Origin: Acidobacteriota bacterium
GTDB lineage: Bacteria > Acidobacteriota > Blastocatellia > RBC074
Length of the DNA stretch: 62,695 nucleotides
Reading direction: 5' to 3'
Assembly: GCA_016196035.1 (NCBI GenBank)
Contig: JACPYM010000075.1
Span: forward strand, 1-62,695
The notes under the pieces: generated by a model
Told to the model about the DNA's origin: nothing
Database searches by the model: none
The model's input: only the letters and a program-made list of their open reading frames with translations
Part shown: positions 49,173-62,000 of the stretch, piece by piece
Layout of the letters: every line of letters begins with the position of its first letter
Position numbering within the stretch: position 1 is the stretch's first letter
Program-made: the position numbers and the translations under genes

Positions 49173-50714
49173 ATGGATGAACAAGCAATGCAGATTCGGC
49201 GGTTGACGGCCTTGCTCGATGTAAGCCAGGCCTTAGGCTCCACGCTTGATCTGCGCGAAGCGTTGGAAAAAGCGCTGGAGATTTTAGACCGTGAACTGGG
49301 GATGCGGCAGGGCGCGATTGCCCTGCTCAACGAAAAGGCCGGCGAAAGCGGCGAACTTTCGATCAAATACGCCCACGGCATGAGCGAGAAAGAGATTCAG
49401 CGCGGCAAGTACCGCCTGGACGAAGGCATCACCGGACGTGTGGTCACGACTGGCAAGCCCGTGATCGTGCCGCAAATCAGCAAAGAGCCGCTCTTTCTGA
49501 ACCGCACCAAACGCACGGGCGGCGGCCAGGAAGATTCCTTCATCTGCGTCCCGATCAAAGACCGCCGCAAAACTATCGGCGCGCTTTCGATTCTCTTCCC
49601 GTACAAGCAAAATCGCAGCTATGACGATTCGGTCAAGCTGCTGACGATCATCGCTTCGATGATTGCGCAAAGCTTGCGGCTGGCCCAGATGGTCGAACAG
49701 GAAAAGGCCCAACTGACCGAAGAGAACACGCTGCTCAAACGCGAATTGCAGCAGAAATACGACTTCCGCAACATCGTCGGCACCAGCAAGGAAATGCGCG
49801 ATGTTTACGAACAAGTCGCGCAGGTCGCCCATTCCAACACCACGGTTTTGATTCGCGGCGAATCGGGCACCGGCAAGGAATTAGTCGCGCACGCCATTCA
49901 CTACAACAGCCCGCGTTCGGCCAAGCCCTTCGTCAAAGTGAACTGCGCGGCGCTGCCCGAAAGCCTGATCGAAGCCGAGCTTTTCGGCCACGAGAAAGGC
50001 GCGTTCACCGGCGCGATTCAACGCAAACGCGGGCGCTTTGAATTAGCCGAAGGCGGCACGCTTTTTCTGGATGAGATCGGCGACCTCTCGCCCGCGATGC
50101 AGGTCAAACTGCTGCGCGTTTTGCAAGAGCGCGAATTCGAGCGCGTCGGCGGGATGGAAACCATCAAGGTCAACGTGCGCGTGATCACCGCGACCAACGT
50201 GGATTTGGAAGCGGCGGTGCAGGACGGCAAGTTCCGTTCGGATTTGTATTACCGGCTGAATGTCTTTTCGATTTACCTGCCGCCGCTGCGCGAACGCAAG
50301 ACCGACGTGCTGTTGCTGGCCGATCACTTCCTGGAAAAATACGGACGGCAGAACGGCAAGAGCATCAAGCGCATCTCGACGCCTGCGATTGACATGCTTA
50401 ACAGCTACCACTGGCCCGGCAATGTGCGCGAATTGGAAAACGTCATCGAACGCGCGACGCTGGTTTCAGATGGCAACGTCATTCACGGCTATCACCTGCC
50501 GCCCACGCTGCAAACCGCCGAAGGCTCCGACACCGGCACGCGCCTGGGCTTGGATCAGGCCGTCGGCGCCTTCGAGAAAGAGATGATTCAGGACGTGCTC
50601 AAAACCGCGCGCGGCAACCGGGCGCGGGCGGCGCGCATGCTGGATACGACCGAGCGGATTTTGGGCTACAAAGTGAAAAAGTACGGAATTGATTGTAAGC
50701 GGTTCAGAGGTTAA
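49173..50714 (+). CDS. Sigma-54-dependent activator, GAF-AAA-Fis (NifA-like)
   Basis: 513 residues. GAF domain about 18-172; AAA+ domain with Walker A GESGTGKE (229-236) and the sigma-54-contacting loop GAFTGA (276-281), both intact; C-terminal Fis-type HTH ([26 protein letters not shown]). The order matches NifA/FhlA-type activators that open sigma-54 promoters in response to a signal bound by GAF. A sigma-54 promoter and a matching operator stand before glnN, 381 bp downstream, so nitrogen control is likely. Confidence 0.9.
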   Translation: MDEQAMQIRRLTALLDVSQALGSTLDLREALEKALEILDRELGMRQGAIALLNEKAGESGELSIKYAHGMSEKEIQRGKYRLDEGITGRVVTTGKPVIVPQISKEPLFLNRTKRTGGGQEDSFICVPIKDRRKTIGALSILFPYKQNRSYDDSVKLLTIIASMIAQSLRLAQMVEQEKAQLTEENTLLKRELQQKYDFRNIVGTSKEMRDVYEQVAQVAHSNTTVLIRGESGTGKELVAHAIHYNSPRSAKPFVKVNCAALPESLIEAELFGHEKGAFTGAIQRKRGRFELAEGGTLFLDEIGDLSPAMQVKLLRVLQEREFERVGGMETIKVNVRVITATNVDLEAAVQDGKFRSDLYYRLNVFSIYLPPLRERKTDVLLLADHFLEKYGRQNGKSIKRISTPAIDMLNSYHWPGNVRELENVIERATLVSDGNVIHGYHLPPTLQTAEGSDTGTRLGLDQAVGAFEKEMIQDVLKTARGNRARAARMLDTTERILGYKVKKYGIDCKRFRG

Positions 50715-50813
50715 ACAAGGCCACACCTGAATCTTGTTAGGTATGCGGCAACCGGGCTTTAGCAAAGCCCAGCAGGTTACTAACTTTGGTGGTGGGTCAA
50801 TGGGGAGAGCTAA

Positions 50814-50905
50814 GCCGCAGATCAACGCAGACCAACGCAGACCAACGCAGACCAATTCCATTGTCTATGCAGCTTGCTCTGCGTTTTTCTGCGTTCATCT
50901 GCGGC
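50814..50905. repeat. AACGCAGACC-type inverted repeat
   Basis: Arms about 50814-50840 and 50879-50905 pair over 27 bp with a few mismatches; the left side is a tandem AACGCAGACC. It lies between the activator stop and the glnN promoter. A GGGCTTT/AAAGCCC hairpin (50754-50770) stands before it. Confidence 0.8.
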
Positions 50906-50965
50906 ATGACCCCTCCTTTTTGAGCCACTATCCTAACTTTGTACAGCCAGAGATTGCGCCGACAG

Positions 50966-51005
50966 ACAAAATTGTTGTATTACCGACTCTTCACGACAAT
51001 TTTGC
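50966..51005. promoter_or_regulatory. Operator-like inverted repeat upstream of glnN
   Basis: CAAAATTGT (50967-50975) and ACAATTTTG (50996-51004) are perfect complements; ACAAAATTGTT resembles the half-site at 49074. Its centre is about 110 bp before the -24 element, a normal distance for an enhancer-type activator site. Confidence 0.6.
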
Positions 51006-51094
51006 AACTCTCTACATTCTTCTCTCATCACTCGAAACATGTCTTTTGCTTGCATAATCAACGTTTACCTTGGTTATCCGCTGTCACTCAGTGC

Positions 51095-51110
51095 TGGCAA
51101 GCCAATTGCT
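51095..51110 (+). promoter_or_regulatory. Sigma-54 promoter of glnN
   Basis: TGGCAAGCCAATTGCT matches TGGCACG-N4-TTGCW with one difference, with GG and GC exactly 10 bases apart. It is 147 bp before the glnN start. Together with the sigma-54 activator gene just upstream this is a strong call. The rest of the 542-bp gap holds the repeat and operator described above and no gene. Confidence 0.75.
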
Positions 51111-51256
51111 ACAAGATCGTCGGGAATCGGCTGGTCAGACAGCCCACACCAACTCCCACGGCATGATGCATTACCGGACGCAGCAGTTGCGGGGTCGCGT
51201 TTGACACTGCACGGCGCGCCACACATCCCAACTACATCGGAGAGACCAAACACAGT

Positions 51257-53449
<2,193 letters not shown>

Positions 53450-53544
53450 TGGGAACTCACGTTTCACAGCGATTGGGTGTCAGGTGGCAGGTGCTGCTTG
53501 ACACCCATTTTGCTTGGGCGAAGCAACGTCAAAAGGGAAAGTCC

Positions 53545-53757
53545 ATGAGTGCGACAAGCGAACAACCAACTGGCCCCGGCGAACTGATGAAGTGTTTGTT
53601 GAATGAACGCCAGCGCTTTGCCAGCGAGGACGAATTCATCGCCTTCGCGCTGGCCGAAGTGCGCCGCTTCATGCTCGACCTGCGCACGCTCAACATCGAA
53701 ATCGCCGTGCGCAACAGCACGGGCAAGTTGCAACAGTTTTACAGCCCTAAAGAATAG
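53545..53757 (+). CDS. Small protein of unknown function after glnN
   Basis: 70 residues with no membrane segment: a short disordered start, then two predicted helices (ELMKCLLNERQRFASEDEFIAFALAEVRRFMLDLR) and a beta hairpin (IEIAVRNSTGKLQQFYSP). AGGGA lies before the ATG at 53545. It is 95 bp after glnN in the same direction, so it may share its nitrogen control. In the following 156 bp a short frame ends in MTMREIERGFQRP, but it has no start or binding site and may be a remnant. Confidence 0.55.
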   Translation: MSATSEQPTGPGELMKCLLNERQRFASEDEFIAFALAEVRRFMLDLRTLNIEIAVRNSTGKLQQFYSPKE

Positions 53758-53913
53758 GCACTCAACCGACGCCATTTCGGCCCGGCTTCAACAAAGCCAC
53801 AAATACCACAGCGACACCTGTTCAAGGCGCGCAGTACCCCGCCGCCTGTCCGCCCGATCATTTTGCGATGACGATGCGCGAGATCGAGCGCGGCTTTCAA
53901 CGCCCTTGAGTTG

Positions 53914-56397
53914 TCAGCGGATACCGGTTGATGGACAGGGAACATCTCCGGATTGCCCGTGTGCCTGTATCAAGTTTGAGCCATTGCTACTGCGTTTGAT
54001 GTACCACTCCGCTGTCGAAGGTCGCCACACCGCAATGTCCGCCTTGCCGTCACCGTCATAGTCGCCTGGTGTTGGAATATCAAAGTACGGCGAATTGCTC
54101 GTCCCCCACAATTGCAGTATGAATTGTCCATCACTGCTCTTACGGATGTACCAGATTTCATCCGCCCCGCGCCAAATCGCCAAGTCCGTCTTGCCATCGC
54201 CGTCATAATCCGCCGGAACAGGTTGGTCGTTGTATGGCGCATAGCCCGCGCCCCATTGAATGCTGATTACTGTATTCGTTGTGCTTTGTAAGATCAGCCA
54301 GTTTGGCGCCGGTGCCACCGCCAAGGGACGAAACACTGCAAGGTCTGTCTTGCCATCGCCGTCGTAATCGGCGGGCACCGGAATGTCGTCCTGCTGCCCG
54401 TGCGTCTGGATCAGGGACATGCCATCCGAACTGCGTTTGACGAACCAGGTACCACTGCGCCGGAAGACGGCGACGTCGGTCTTGCCATCGCCGTCATAAT
54501 CACCCGGCGTCGGAATATCGAAGTATGGCGCATAGTTTGCACCCCACAGTTGCACTATCGGACTATTGGGCGTTGCGCTGGGCCGGATATACCAGAGCGA
54601 ATCCGCGCCGCGCCAGATGGCGTGATCGGCCTTGCCATCGCCATCGTAATCACCAGGTACGATCACATCATTGTAAGGCGCATAGCCCGCGCCCCATTGC
54701 ATTGTAATCGTCGCGTTATTGCCACTATTGATCACAAACCAGTTTGGCGTAGGGGCCACTACACTGGGCCTAAAAACACTCAGATCGGTTCGGCGATCAC
54801 CGTCAAAATCGGCCTTGACCGCCCGTAGAGTGCCTGCATTCACCGCGTTATCAACTGTCTGCTTAATGTTCAACAACCCGAAGCCCGTCACATTATTTGG
54901 CGCGGTATTGTTGCCGTTGCATTCGGTCGTAGGCATGCTCACCGCGCCGGAACTGAGATAGTTTTGGGTCTGCGTGAGATTCCCGCGCAACACGGGCCGC
55001 GCCGACCACAGCAACGCGATGGCCCCTGCCACGTGCGCCGCCGCCATCGAAGTCCCGCTGTATTCCACATATCCGCTTCCCGCACGCGCCGAACGCACGC
55101 CCACACCCGGCGCAGCCAAGTCCGGCTTCATCCGATTGCTGCCATCTACCGTCACCGGCCCGCGACTGCTAAAGGTGGCAGGGACGATAGTGGTGGGGCT
55201 GAGCGAATTGACCGCGCCCACCGTATAGGCCGTGCTGTAAATCCCCGGCGGATCGAACACCGTTGAACACGCCGGCCCATTGCTGCCCGCCATCGTCACC
55301 ACCGGGATGCCTGCATTGCGCAAATTCGACACCGCCGTTGATAACGCGCCGAACGCGCAACCTTCGCTGGGCGGGCACGTCCAGGCTGCCAACACAATGT
55401 CGGGCCGTTTGTTGATGTCACCCTGCGTCACCGGGTCACCGCCAATGGGATAAGGTTTGAGCATCCATTCCAGGCATTTAAGGTAGGAATTCGGCGTGCC
55501 GATCAGGTTGGCGTCCATCGCGCGGCAAGCCATGAATTTCGCTTCGGGCGCGACGCCGATTTGATTGCTGCCGCCGTCATAGCCCAGCGCCGTGCCGATG
55601 GTGTGCGTGCCGTGCCCGTGGTCGTCAATCGGTTCGGAGTTCGCCTTGCATGTCACGCCGCCAGTCGTATCACACCAGTTATAGTCGAAGCCTTCCACCG
55701 TGCCGCGATACCGGTTCCGCAACGCAGGATGCGTCCATTCCACGCCCGAATCCACGCTGCCAATCACAATGCCGTTGCCCTTGTAACCCAGATTCCAGAC
55801 TTCGGGCGCGTGTATCACCGTGAGGCCCGGTTCGATGGCTTGCGGCGCGGCGGCGCGTTCGGCCAGTTGCGCCAACTCCTCAGCCGATGGGCGGGCAATG
55901 GCTGGATTGTGGATGGCGGGATTGCCTTCGATGCGGGCGACATCGGCGCGCGCGGCCAGCGCTTCGGCCACAGCGCGCGTGCCCGTCACCAGCACGGCGT
56001 TGACCAGATAGAACGTTTGATGTGACAAGCCATTGGCGCGCAACCACGCGAGCAGCGGCGCTTGTGTGCGTTGGGCATGCTCGCGCAAACGCGTGGCGAC
56101 GGCTTTGGCGCGCGTGTCGCGGTCGAGCACGGTGGATAATTCTGACAGGTCGGCTTGATCGGCAAGCAAGACGAAAAACTCGGCAGTTTGGCTGTTGTCA
56201 GTGTTTGCCAGCACCCAGGGCGTGAGTTTGCTTTGCGCTGGGGTTATTGCTGGCGACGGGCTCGCCTTGGTGCGCCGGGCAGAAATCAACATTGCCGCCA
56301 GCAACACGCCAACCAGTACAGGCAGCGTCCAAAACAACTGGCGCGCCTTTAGGCAATGAATAATGGCGCGAAAGTGAAAGCTGGAATTGGTCTTCAT
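53914..56397 (-). CDS. Secreted S8 serine peptidase with VCBS/FG-GAP repeats
   Basis: 827 residues. N-terminal membrane/signal helix (about 22-40); I9-like propeptide (about 70-160); subtilisin domain with D216 (VDSG), H262 (HGHGTH), oxyanion N373 (AGSNG) and S450 (GTSMAAAH), all intact. From about 530 there are at least six VCBS/FG-GAP units built on DYDGDGKTD-type calcium loops alternating with VF.P or IWRG. This is a secreted, calcium-stabilised protease. GGAGAG precedes the ATG. Confidence 0.9.
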   Translation of the reverse strand: MKTNSSFHFRAIIHCLKARQLFWTLPVLVGVLLAAMLISARRTKASPSPAITPAQSKLTPWVLANTDNSQTAEFFVLLADQADLSELSTVLDRDTRAKAVATRLREHAQRTQAPLLAWLRANGLSHQTFYLVNAVLVTGTRAVAEALAARADVARIEGNPAIHNPAIARPSAEELAQLAERAAAPQAIEPGLTVIHAPEVWNLGYKGNGIVIGSVDSGVEWTHPALRNRYRGTVEGFDYNWCDTTGGVTCKANSEPIDDHGHGTHTIGTALGYDGGSNQIGVAPEAKFMACRAMDANLIGTPNSYLKCLEWMLKPYPIGGDPVTQGDINKRPDIVLAAWTCPPSEGCAFGALSTAVSNLRNAGIPVVTMAGSNGPACSTVFDPPGIYSTAYTVGAVNSLSPTTIVPATFSSRGPVTVDGSNRMKPDLAAPGVGVRSARAGSGYVEYSGTSMAAAHVAGAIALLWSARPVLRGNLTQTQNYLSSGAVSMPTTECNGNNTAPNNVTGFGLLNIKQTVDNAVNAGTLRAVKADFDGDRRTDLSVFRPSVVAPTPNWFVINSGNNATITMQWGAGYAPYNDVIVPGDYDGDGKADHAIWRGADSLWYIRPSATPNSPIVQLWGANYAPYFDIPTPGDYDGDGKTDVAVFRRSGTWFVKRSSDGMSLIQTHGQQDDIPVPADYDGDGKTDLAVFRPLAVAPAPNWLILQSTTNTVISIQWGAGYAPYNDQPVPADYDGDGKTDLAIWRGADEIWYIRKSSDGQFILQLWGTSNSPYFDIPTPGDYDGDGKADIAVWRPSTAEWYIKRSSNGSNLIQAHGQSGDVPCPSTGIR

Positions 56398-56550
56398 TGG
56401 TTTACTCTCCGTAGTTTGGACACACTATGCCCCGGCGCAGCAGCAATGCGGGCTGTCGCGCGAGAAAATTCCGTGACAGATCACTTCTTGTTAGCTTGAT
56501 TCAAGCATTGTTCCGCTGGCTTCGGAAGGTAAAAACAGTATAGCTATAAG

Positions 56551-56597
56551 CCCATTTTGACTATCGTCGGCTTGGTCTGAAAGCCGGTCAAAATGGG
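56551..56597. terminator. Hairpin downstream of the putative immunity gene
   Basis: CCCATTTTGAC (56551-56561) pairs with GTCAAAATGGG (56587-56597), with an inner CGGCTT/AAGCCG pair. It lies after the 56659 stop (minus strand) and before the peptidase gene. Termination of the RHS-tip unit is plausible. Confidence 0.5.
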
Positions 56598-56658
56598 TGG
56601 TTGTCAACTGGGCCTCCCGTTTCCGTTTCCTTGTTGACAGAAACTTTGAGTTTCCCAG

Positions 56659-57189
56659 CTATGCAGAAAGATGGGCAAGAAAAATTTTTAACCAACCAAC
56701 GTCCGATCCATATTCCCTCACGTTTTGCCGCCAAAACTCTATAAATTTTTCGTGATCATCTTTCCACTGAGGATACTTTCTCTGAAAGTGTTCCCAAAAC
56801 GAGAAACGAGAGACAAGTAGCGCATGATCTTCGTGAGAAACTAAAATCCCCCATTCCCCATTAAGCGAGTAAAGCGCATTTTCTACGCTCAGAGGCAGAT
56901 TTAAGTACTCATCAAATGTTAGACCTTTGCACACCCAGTGCTGCCCCGTTACAAAAGGATCGGGTTGATATTCTACCTCTGAGATCAAAAAGCTTTCCTC
57001 ACCGCAAGCTAATGAGGCCTCAACTACTGCTTGAAACTGATTTTCTGCAAGATGATAACCATAAGTCGGATATAGAATTATTCGATGAGGCATATCGAGA
57101 TTGCCAGAAGGTTCAAAAGGATTCCGCGAGCAAAAGGAGGCATAGAAAGCTTCCCTCATTTTTGCGATATCAGTAGCCTTTGTCAGCAT
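56659..57189 (-). CDS. Putative immunity protein of the orphan RHS tip
   Basis: 176 residues, soluble, acidic, rich in Trp, Phe and Tyr (FSFWEHFQRKYPQWKDD, EFWRQNVREYGSDVGW). The base composition is clearly AT-rich against the flanking peptidase gene. Its place directly after an RHS C-terminal tip (35 bp, same strand) is the standard position of a cognate immunity gene. The family is not recognised; the role is inferred from context. Confidence 0.6.
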   Translation of the reverse strand: MLTKATDIAKMREAFYASFCSRNPFEPSGNLDMPHRIILYPTYGYHLAENQFQAVVEASLACGEESFLISEVEYQPDPFVTGQHWVCKGLTFDEYLNLPLSVENALYSLNGEWGILVSHEDHALLVSRFSFWEHFQRKYPQWKDDHEKFIEFWRQNVREYGSDVGWLKIFLAHLSA

Positions 57190-57223
57190 ATATCTCCCTT
57201 ATCAAACTACGACTATGGAATGG

Positions 57224-58669
57224 CTATTTAGGAACAAATTTGATCTTTGCCCAGTCTCCCATACCGTGAACGTCTACTGTAGGGGGACCAGATTGTGAAG
57301 TGGCTCTGAATGTAAGAGTTCCAGGACCAGTGTAAGGTTTTGCAGTAAACACACCGGGTGCCACTTGAGTGGCGGTGTTCGCACCACGAAGTTCATCAAA
57401 CAACACTTTCGCGTCTTTCACATCACCGACAATCTCAACAACCGCTTTCCCGGCTCCTGGGCGGACAAGAAAGTTCAACTTGGTTAATACTTTTGCAATC
57501 AAAGTGCCTGGTAAAGGCAAGAAAGTGACCGCCAATTGTCCTTCCTTGCTGTTCCAAAACTCCCTAAAACCACTGACGATTGGGATCATCTGCGGAGGTT
57601 CTACGGCTTGAGTACTCGGCCAAGTGCGCTGGCTATCTCGTGGGAAGTGACAATCACACTGATCCTTCTTATCTTTTCCGACTCGCGCCACAAATTCGCT
57701 ACCACTCTCCCAAACCTTCCCTTTTGCATTCCAATACAGATCGCCATTTTTTTCTCCGTCACGTACCCCACGACAGTTACCGTTCGCATCGCATTCGTAC
57801 CGCCCTGTTGGGTCAGTAAATGCAAGTGGGTTATTGCGAACATAAGAGTACAGATTCCAACTTTGCGGATCGGCAACATCCTGATCAGCCAAAGGAATAT
57901 CAGGACTTGTAAATCGTCCTTGCACATTAGCGTAATAACGCGCCTGCGCATAATCCAGCCCGGTTTCGTTGTCTCGCTCATACGACCCAAACTTCTGCCG
58001 CACCCCATCCGCCACATACCCATTGTTCGCTAACCGATACGGCGTCTGCAATGCCACCAACTCTTCTCCGAACGGCAAATAATCGTGCCGACGCACATCC
58101 GCCAGCGTTCCCGCCAGCCCCACGATCATGCGCGGCGTCCCCAGATGATCCGTCACCAGCCAGCGCACGTCCGCGTTGTTCGTCCCCGGCGCATTCCCCG
58201 TCAACGTCACGTTGTCCAGCAACACTGTCGTCGTGCTTTCCTTCTCGTTGCGCGCCACAAAGCGCACCGTCCCGCTGCCGGTGGGCGGCACGGTGAAGGC
58301 TGGCGTCGTCAGACTGACATAACTGGCCGCCGAGACTTCGTAAACGCCCAGCGATAAGTTGTCAAAGAACACTTCGAATTGCGCCGTCGTGGGCGGCGCA
58401 CTGCGCCGGTCTGCCCACCCTTGCGCCGCCTGGAAGCTGAGTTGATAACTACGCGTCGCATCGAAGCCATTGATCTTTTGTTCAATGAAAGACTCGCTAC
58501 CGCCTTGCAAAAACGCAGCCTGTCCGCCTTCGGGCGCGGCGCTGTTACCCGCATTCACCGTACTGCCGTTGCCGCTGATGCCCGCAGCGCCGGTGAATGT
58601 CCACTCCGCATTGGCCGGGTTCATCTGATAATTGCCCGCGCCAACCGTGGGCGTTTCAAAACCTTTCAA
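57224..58669 (-). CDS. Orphan RHS C-terminal tip with toxin-like end
   Basis: 481 residues read from a TTG. Residues 1 to about 290 duplicate the main RHS protein nearly identically: the CBM-like block (FETPTVGAGNYQMNPANAEW), the VRWLVTDHLGTPRM core motif and the ARYYANVQGRFTSPD..NLYSYVRNNPLAFTDPTGRY boundary. The last 190 residues are different and AT-richer, as expected for a toxin cassette. The N-terminal RHS cage is missing, and a 10-base duplication near 58665 shifts the frame relative to the parent. It may be a silent cassette, and could be called a pseudogene. Confidence 0.7.
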   Translation of the reverse strand: MKGFETPTVGAGNYQMNPANAEWTFTGAAGISGNGSTVNAGNSAAPEGGQAAFLQGGSESFIEQKINGFDATRSYQLSFQAAQGWADRRSAPPTTAQFEVFFDNLSLGVYEVSAASYVSLTTPAFTVPPTGSGTVRFVARNEKESTTTVLLDNVTLTGNAPGTNNADVRWLVTDHLGTPRMIVGLAGTLADVRRHDYLPFGEELVALQTPYRLANNGYVADGVRQKFGSYERDNETGLDYAQARYYANVQGRFTSPDIPLADQDVADPQSWNLYSYVRNNPLAFTDPTGRYECDANGNCRGVRDGEKNGDLYWNAKGKVWESGSEFVARVGKDKKDQCDCHFPRDSQRTWPSTQAVEPPQMIPIVSGFREFWNSKEGQLAVTFLPLPGTLIAKVLTKLNFLVRPGAGKAVVEIVGDVKDAKVLFDELRGANTATQVAPGVFTAKPYTGPGTLTFRATSQSGPPTVDVHGMGDWAKIKFVPK

Positions 58670-58711
58670 AGCCGCCGTTAGAGAGGGGCGGAGTATTGAT
58701 GGCGGTGAGCA

Positions 58712-59008
58712 TTACTTCGATAATCCATCTGCTTGTGCTACCAATTCAGACTCATGTCGCATTTGCTCCCAATCAATTTCAGCAACCCATTCATTAGTTA
58801 GCTTATTGAATTGAACTACCCCTTGCACAATTAAGTTGTCTGGGTTCCCATGCTCATCTCCATCATCCATATAGAATGTAAGAGTTAGGCCATCACGTAG
58901 CTCTAGCTGATGCTTTGCTAAATCTCTTTTGGTTCCATAACAGCAGAGCACTAAACGCCCAGTATCGTCAATTTTATGAAAATCCGCGTATATTCTCTCT
59001 ATATTCAT
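58712..59008 (-). CDS. Putative immunity protein of the main RHS toxin
   Basis: 98 residues, small, acidic, soluble, with alternating beta strands (RLVLCCYGTKRDL, LTLTFYMDDGDEHG, IVQGVVQFNKLTNEWVAEIDW). AT-rich codons. It begins 18 bp after the main RHS stop, the expected immunity position. ATG 59008 is listed; GTG 59017 with AAGG nearby is an alternative. No known family is recognised. Confidence 0.6.
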   Translation of the reverse strand: MNIERIYADFHKIDDTGRLVLCCYGTKRDLAKHQLELRDGLTLTFYMDDGDEHGNPDNLIVQGVVQFNKLTNEWVAEIDWEQMRHESELVAQADGLSK

Positions 59009-59026
59009 AGAAATCACATTGCCTTA

Positions 59027-62000
59027 TCATTTGTTTGGGTTAGGCCTGGTTGGCGTAAAGAGCTTGCTCGCCTCTTGAGGACTTAAATTACACACCGTGC
59101 AATGAAATGGATTTCTTGCACTTCTCATGCTCGGGAATATTGCTCCACCAGCAGCTCTTATCTCTCTTGCTGTTGTTACGCCTATTTGCCCGTTACGGAC
59201 GGTTTGTGAAAGTTCCGCGACAGACACTCCAGCCTCACTTGTAACTGACACTCCGTGCAACTGGTTGGCGGCATCGACAAAAACTTTGCTACCATTGATG
59301 AAATTTTCTGGGAGATTGAGTCCTCCGCGCACTACCAACGCTTCATCAGGTATGACAGATCCCAACCCCCTAGCTAAAGCTGCCATCTCTGCTTCAAGCA
59401 CCAACTCAATATCAGCTTCCATTACCGCCGCCGTTTCCTCAGCCGCGATCGGAGGTCCTCCAAACCCGTAAGTCGCCATTGTTACTGACATCTGAAAGCC
59501 TGGGTCATGGATACCTTCTTGAAAATTTCTGTATGTTTCAGAGTTATCCATCAGGAATTGACGCGCACGTGCCCCGGTAACGAGAGAGCCTGCGACTGGC
59601 ACCGCAAGAGGGGCGCTCAACCCAAAGACTTTTGAAAAGAACCGGCCAACTTTCCCTAAGAATCCGCCTTTTTCTTTTGTTTCAATCACAGCTACAGTTT
59701 TACGGGGATCATAATCATCATCCTTCTTCGGGTCTTGCGCCAAATGGCCGGATGGGTCGACATATTTCAGTGGGTTGTTCCTGACGTATGTGTAGAGATT
59801 GAGTGTCTGTGGGCTAATGGCTTTTCCCTGAAAGCTATCGGGGCTTGTGAATCTTCCTTGCACATTTGAGAAGTAACGCGCCTGAAAATAATCCAGCCCT
59901 GTCTCCCCATCCCGCTCCTTCCCCGTAAACTTCTGCCGCACCCCATCCGCCAAATATCCATTGTTCGCCAGCCGATGCGGCGTCTGCAATGCCACCAACT
60001 CTTCTCCGAACGGCAAATAATCATGCCGCCGCACATCCGCCAGCGTCCCTGCCAGCCCCACATTCATGCGCGGCGTCCCCAAATGATCCGCCACCAGCCA
60101 GCGCACCTCCGCGTTGTTCGTCCCTGGCGCATTCCCCGTCAACGTCACGTTGTCCAGCAACACCGTCGTATCGCTTTCCTTCTCATTGCGCGCCACAAAG
60201 CGCACTGTCCCGCTGCCGGTCGGCACGGTGAACGCGGGCGTCGTCAGATTGACATAACTGGCCGCCGAGACTTCGTAAACGCCCAGCGATAAGTTGTCAA
60301 AGAACACTTCGAATTGCGCCGTCGTGGGCGGCGCACTGCGCCTGTCTGCCCACCCTTGCGCCGCCTGGAAGCTGAGTTGATAACTGCGCGTCGCATCGAA
60401 GCCATTGAGCTTTTGTTCAATCAAAGACTCGCCGCCACCTTGCAGGAACGCGGCCTGCCCGCCTTCGGGCGCGGCGCTGTTGCCGCTGTTCAAGGGGCTG
60501 CCATTGCCGCTGACGCCCGCCGTGCCGGTGAATGTCCACTCCGCATTGGCCGGGTTCATCTGATAATTGCCCGCGCCAACCGTGGGCGTTTCAAAGCCGC
60601 CGTTGGGCGCGGCCAGATTGATCGTACTGCCCGCGCCGCTGGCGTTCGAGCCGGTGACAATGATCTTGCGCGCGCCCGCGCTGAAACCATATTCAGTGCC
60701 GGGCGCGGCGGGCAAGGCTTCGTTCGGATATTCGGCCACCAACTCGCCGTCAAACCCGTAGGCATACAGTGTCCAGCGCGGATTCGCCGCAAAGACGTTG
60801 GGCCGGAAGCGCGTCCGGTGCCCATCGGCGTCATACACGTACTGGCCGCCCGCCGTCCCCTGGCTGGCGATGCCCGTCGCTATGAGCAAGCGATTCTCGG
60901 CGTCGTAAGTGCCGCCACCCGCACCCGTTGGGTCGTAAGTCGCATTGCCCGCCGCATCGTATTGGAAAGCATAGCCCGCGCAATTGGTGAAGCGATTATT
61001 CGTCGTGCTTGCGACACAGGGGAATTTGTTGATGCCCACCGGATTGGTTCCGCCCGGCGGTTGCCAAATCGAGGTCAGGTTTTGGTCAATCGAACGGTTG
61101 CCCCAACGGTCGTAATTGAATTTCTGCGTGTAAACGTCAACGTAGTTCGAGAAAACATACTGCCGGCCTTCGACCCGATCAATCCGGTTTAATTGGTCGT
61201 AAAAATACCGGTCGTGCTGTGCGACTTTGTAATTGCTGGCGTAGTTGTTCTCGTCAAACGGCGTCCAATGCTGCATCACGGTGACATTGCCGTTATTGTC
61301 CGTGCCTTGATCAGAAAGGTTCGGCGCTGATTGCGAACGGGCAAAGTTGGTGTAATAAAAGGTCAGCTTACCCAAATTCCAGCCATCGTTATTGACCGCC
61401 TCTTTGCCCAGCACCGTGCGCGTCAATTGCAAACGTGAGTTGTAAGCCATGTGGTGATACAACCCTGTGCCGGTCGGGTTGGTGTTCGTGGTGCCGAAGT
61501 GCTCGCGCGCCATCTGCCCGCTCGCTTCATACGTGAAGCCGTCCAGATACGTGCGCAAGTTCCCGTCACCCAATGTCCCCGTGAACAGGCTGGGCCGCCC
61601 CGCATTGTCGTAAGCGTAATTGACCGTGCGCCCGGATGGATAGGTCTGCGCGGTCACCGCACCCGCCAGATTGTAGGCGCGCGACATCGTGTAGGCGGGC
61701 CGCCAATTATTGCTGATCTTGAAGCGCTGCTCTTTGGTCAGCGGGCGGCCCAGCGCATCGTAGCCGGTGACGGCCATGTATTCGACGTCTTCGCCGGTGG
61801 TTTCGGTGCCGTTGGCATAGCTCTTCCACAACCGCCCGATGCCGTACTTGCCCGCCGCTTGGTTGTCATAAATGCGCGTGATGTCCGGCGTGATTGCGGT
61901 GTTGGAGTAATCCACCGTCGTATTCCGATTGAGCGCGTCGTAGCCGTAAATCAGTTCGATGTTACGCGCATCTTTCTTGCTAACCAGGTTGCCGTTTGCG

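Noticed and set aside
53758-53913. Short frame ending MTMREIERGFQRP after the small glnN-linked gene
   Set aside because: It has no start codon or binding site upstream and is too short to judge; possibly a remnant.
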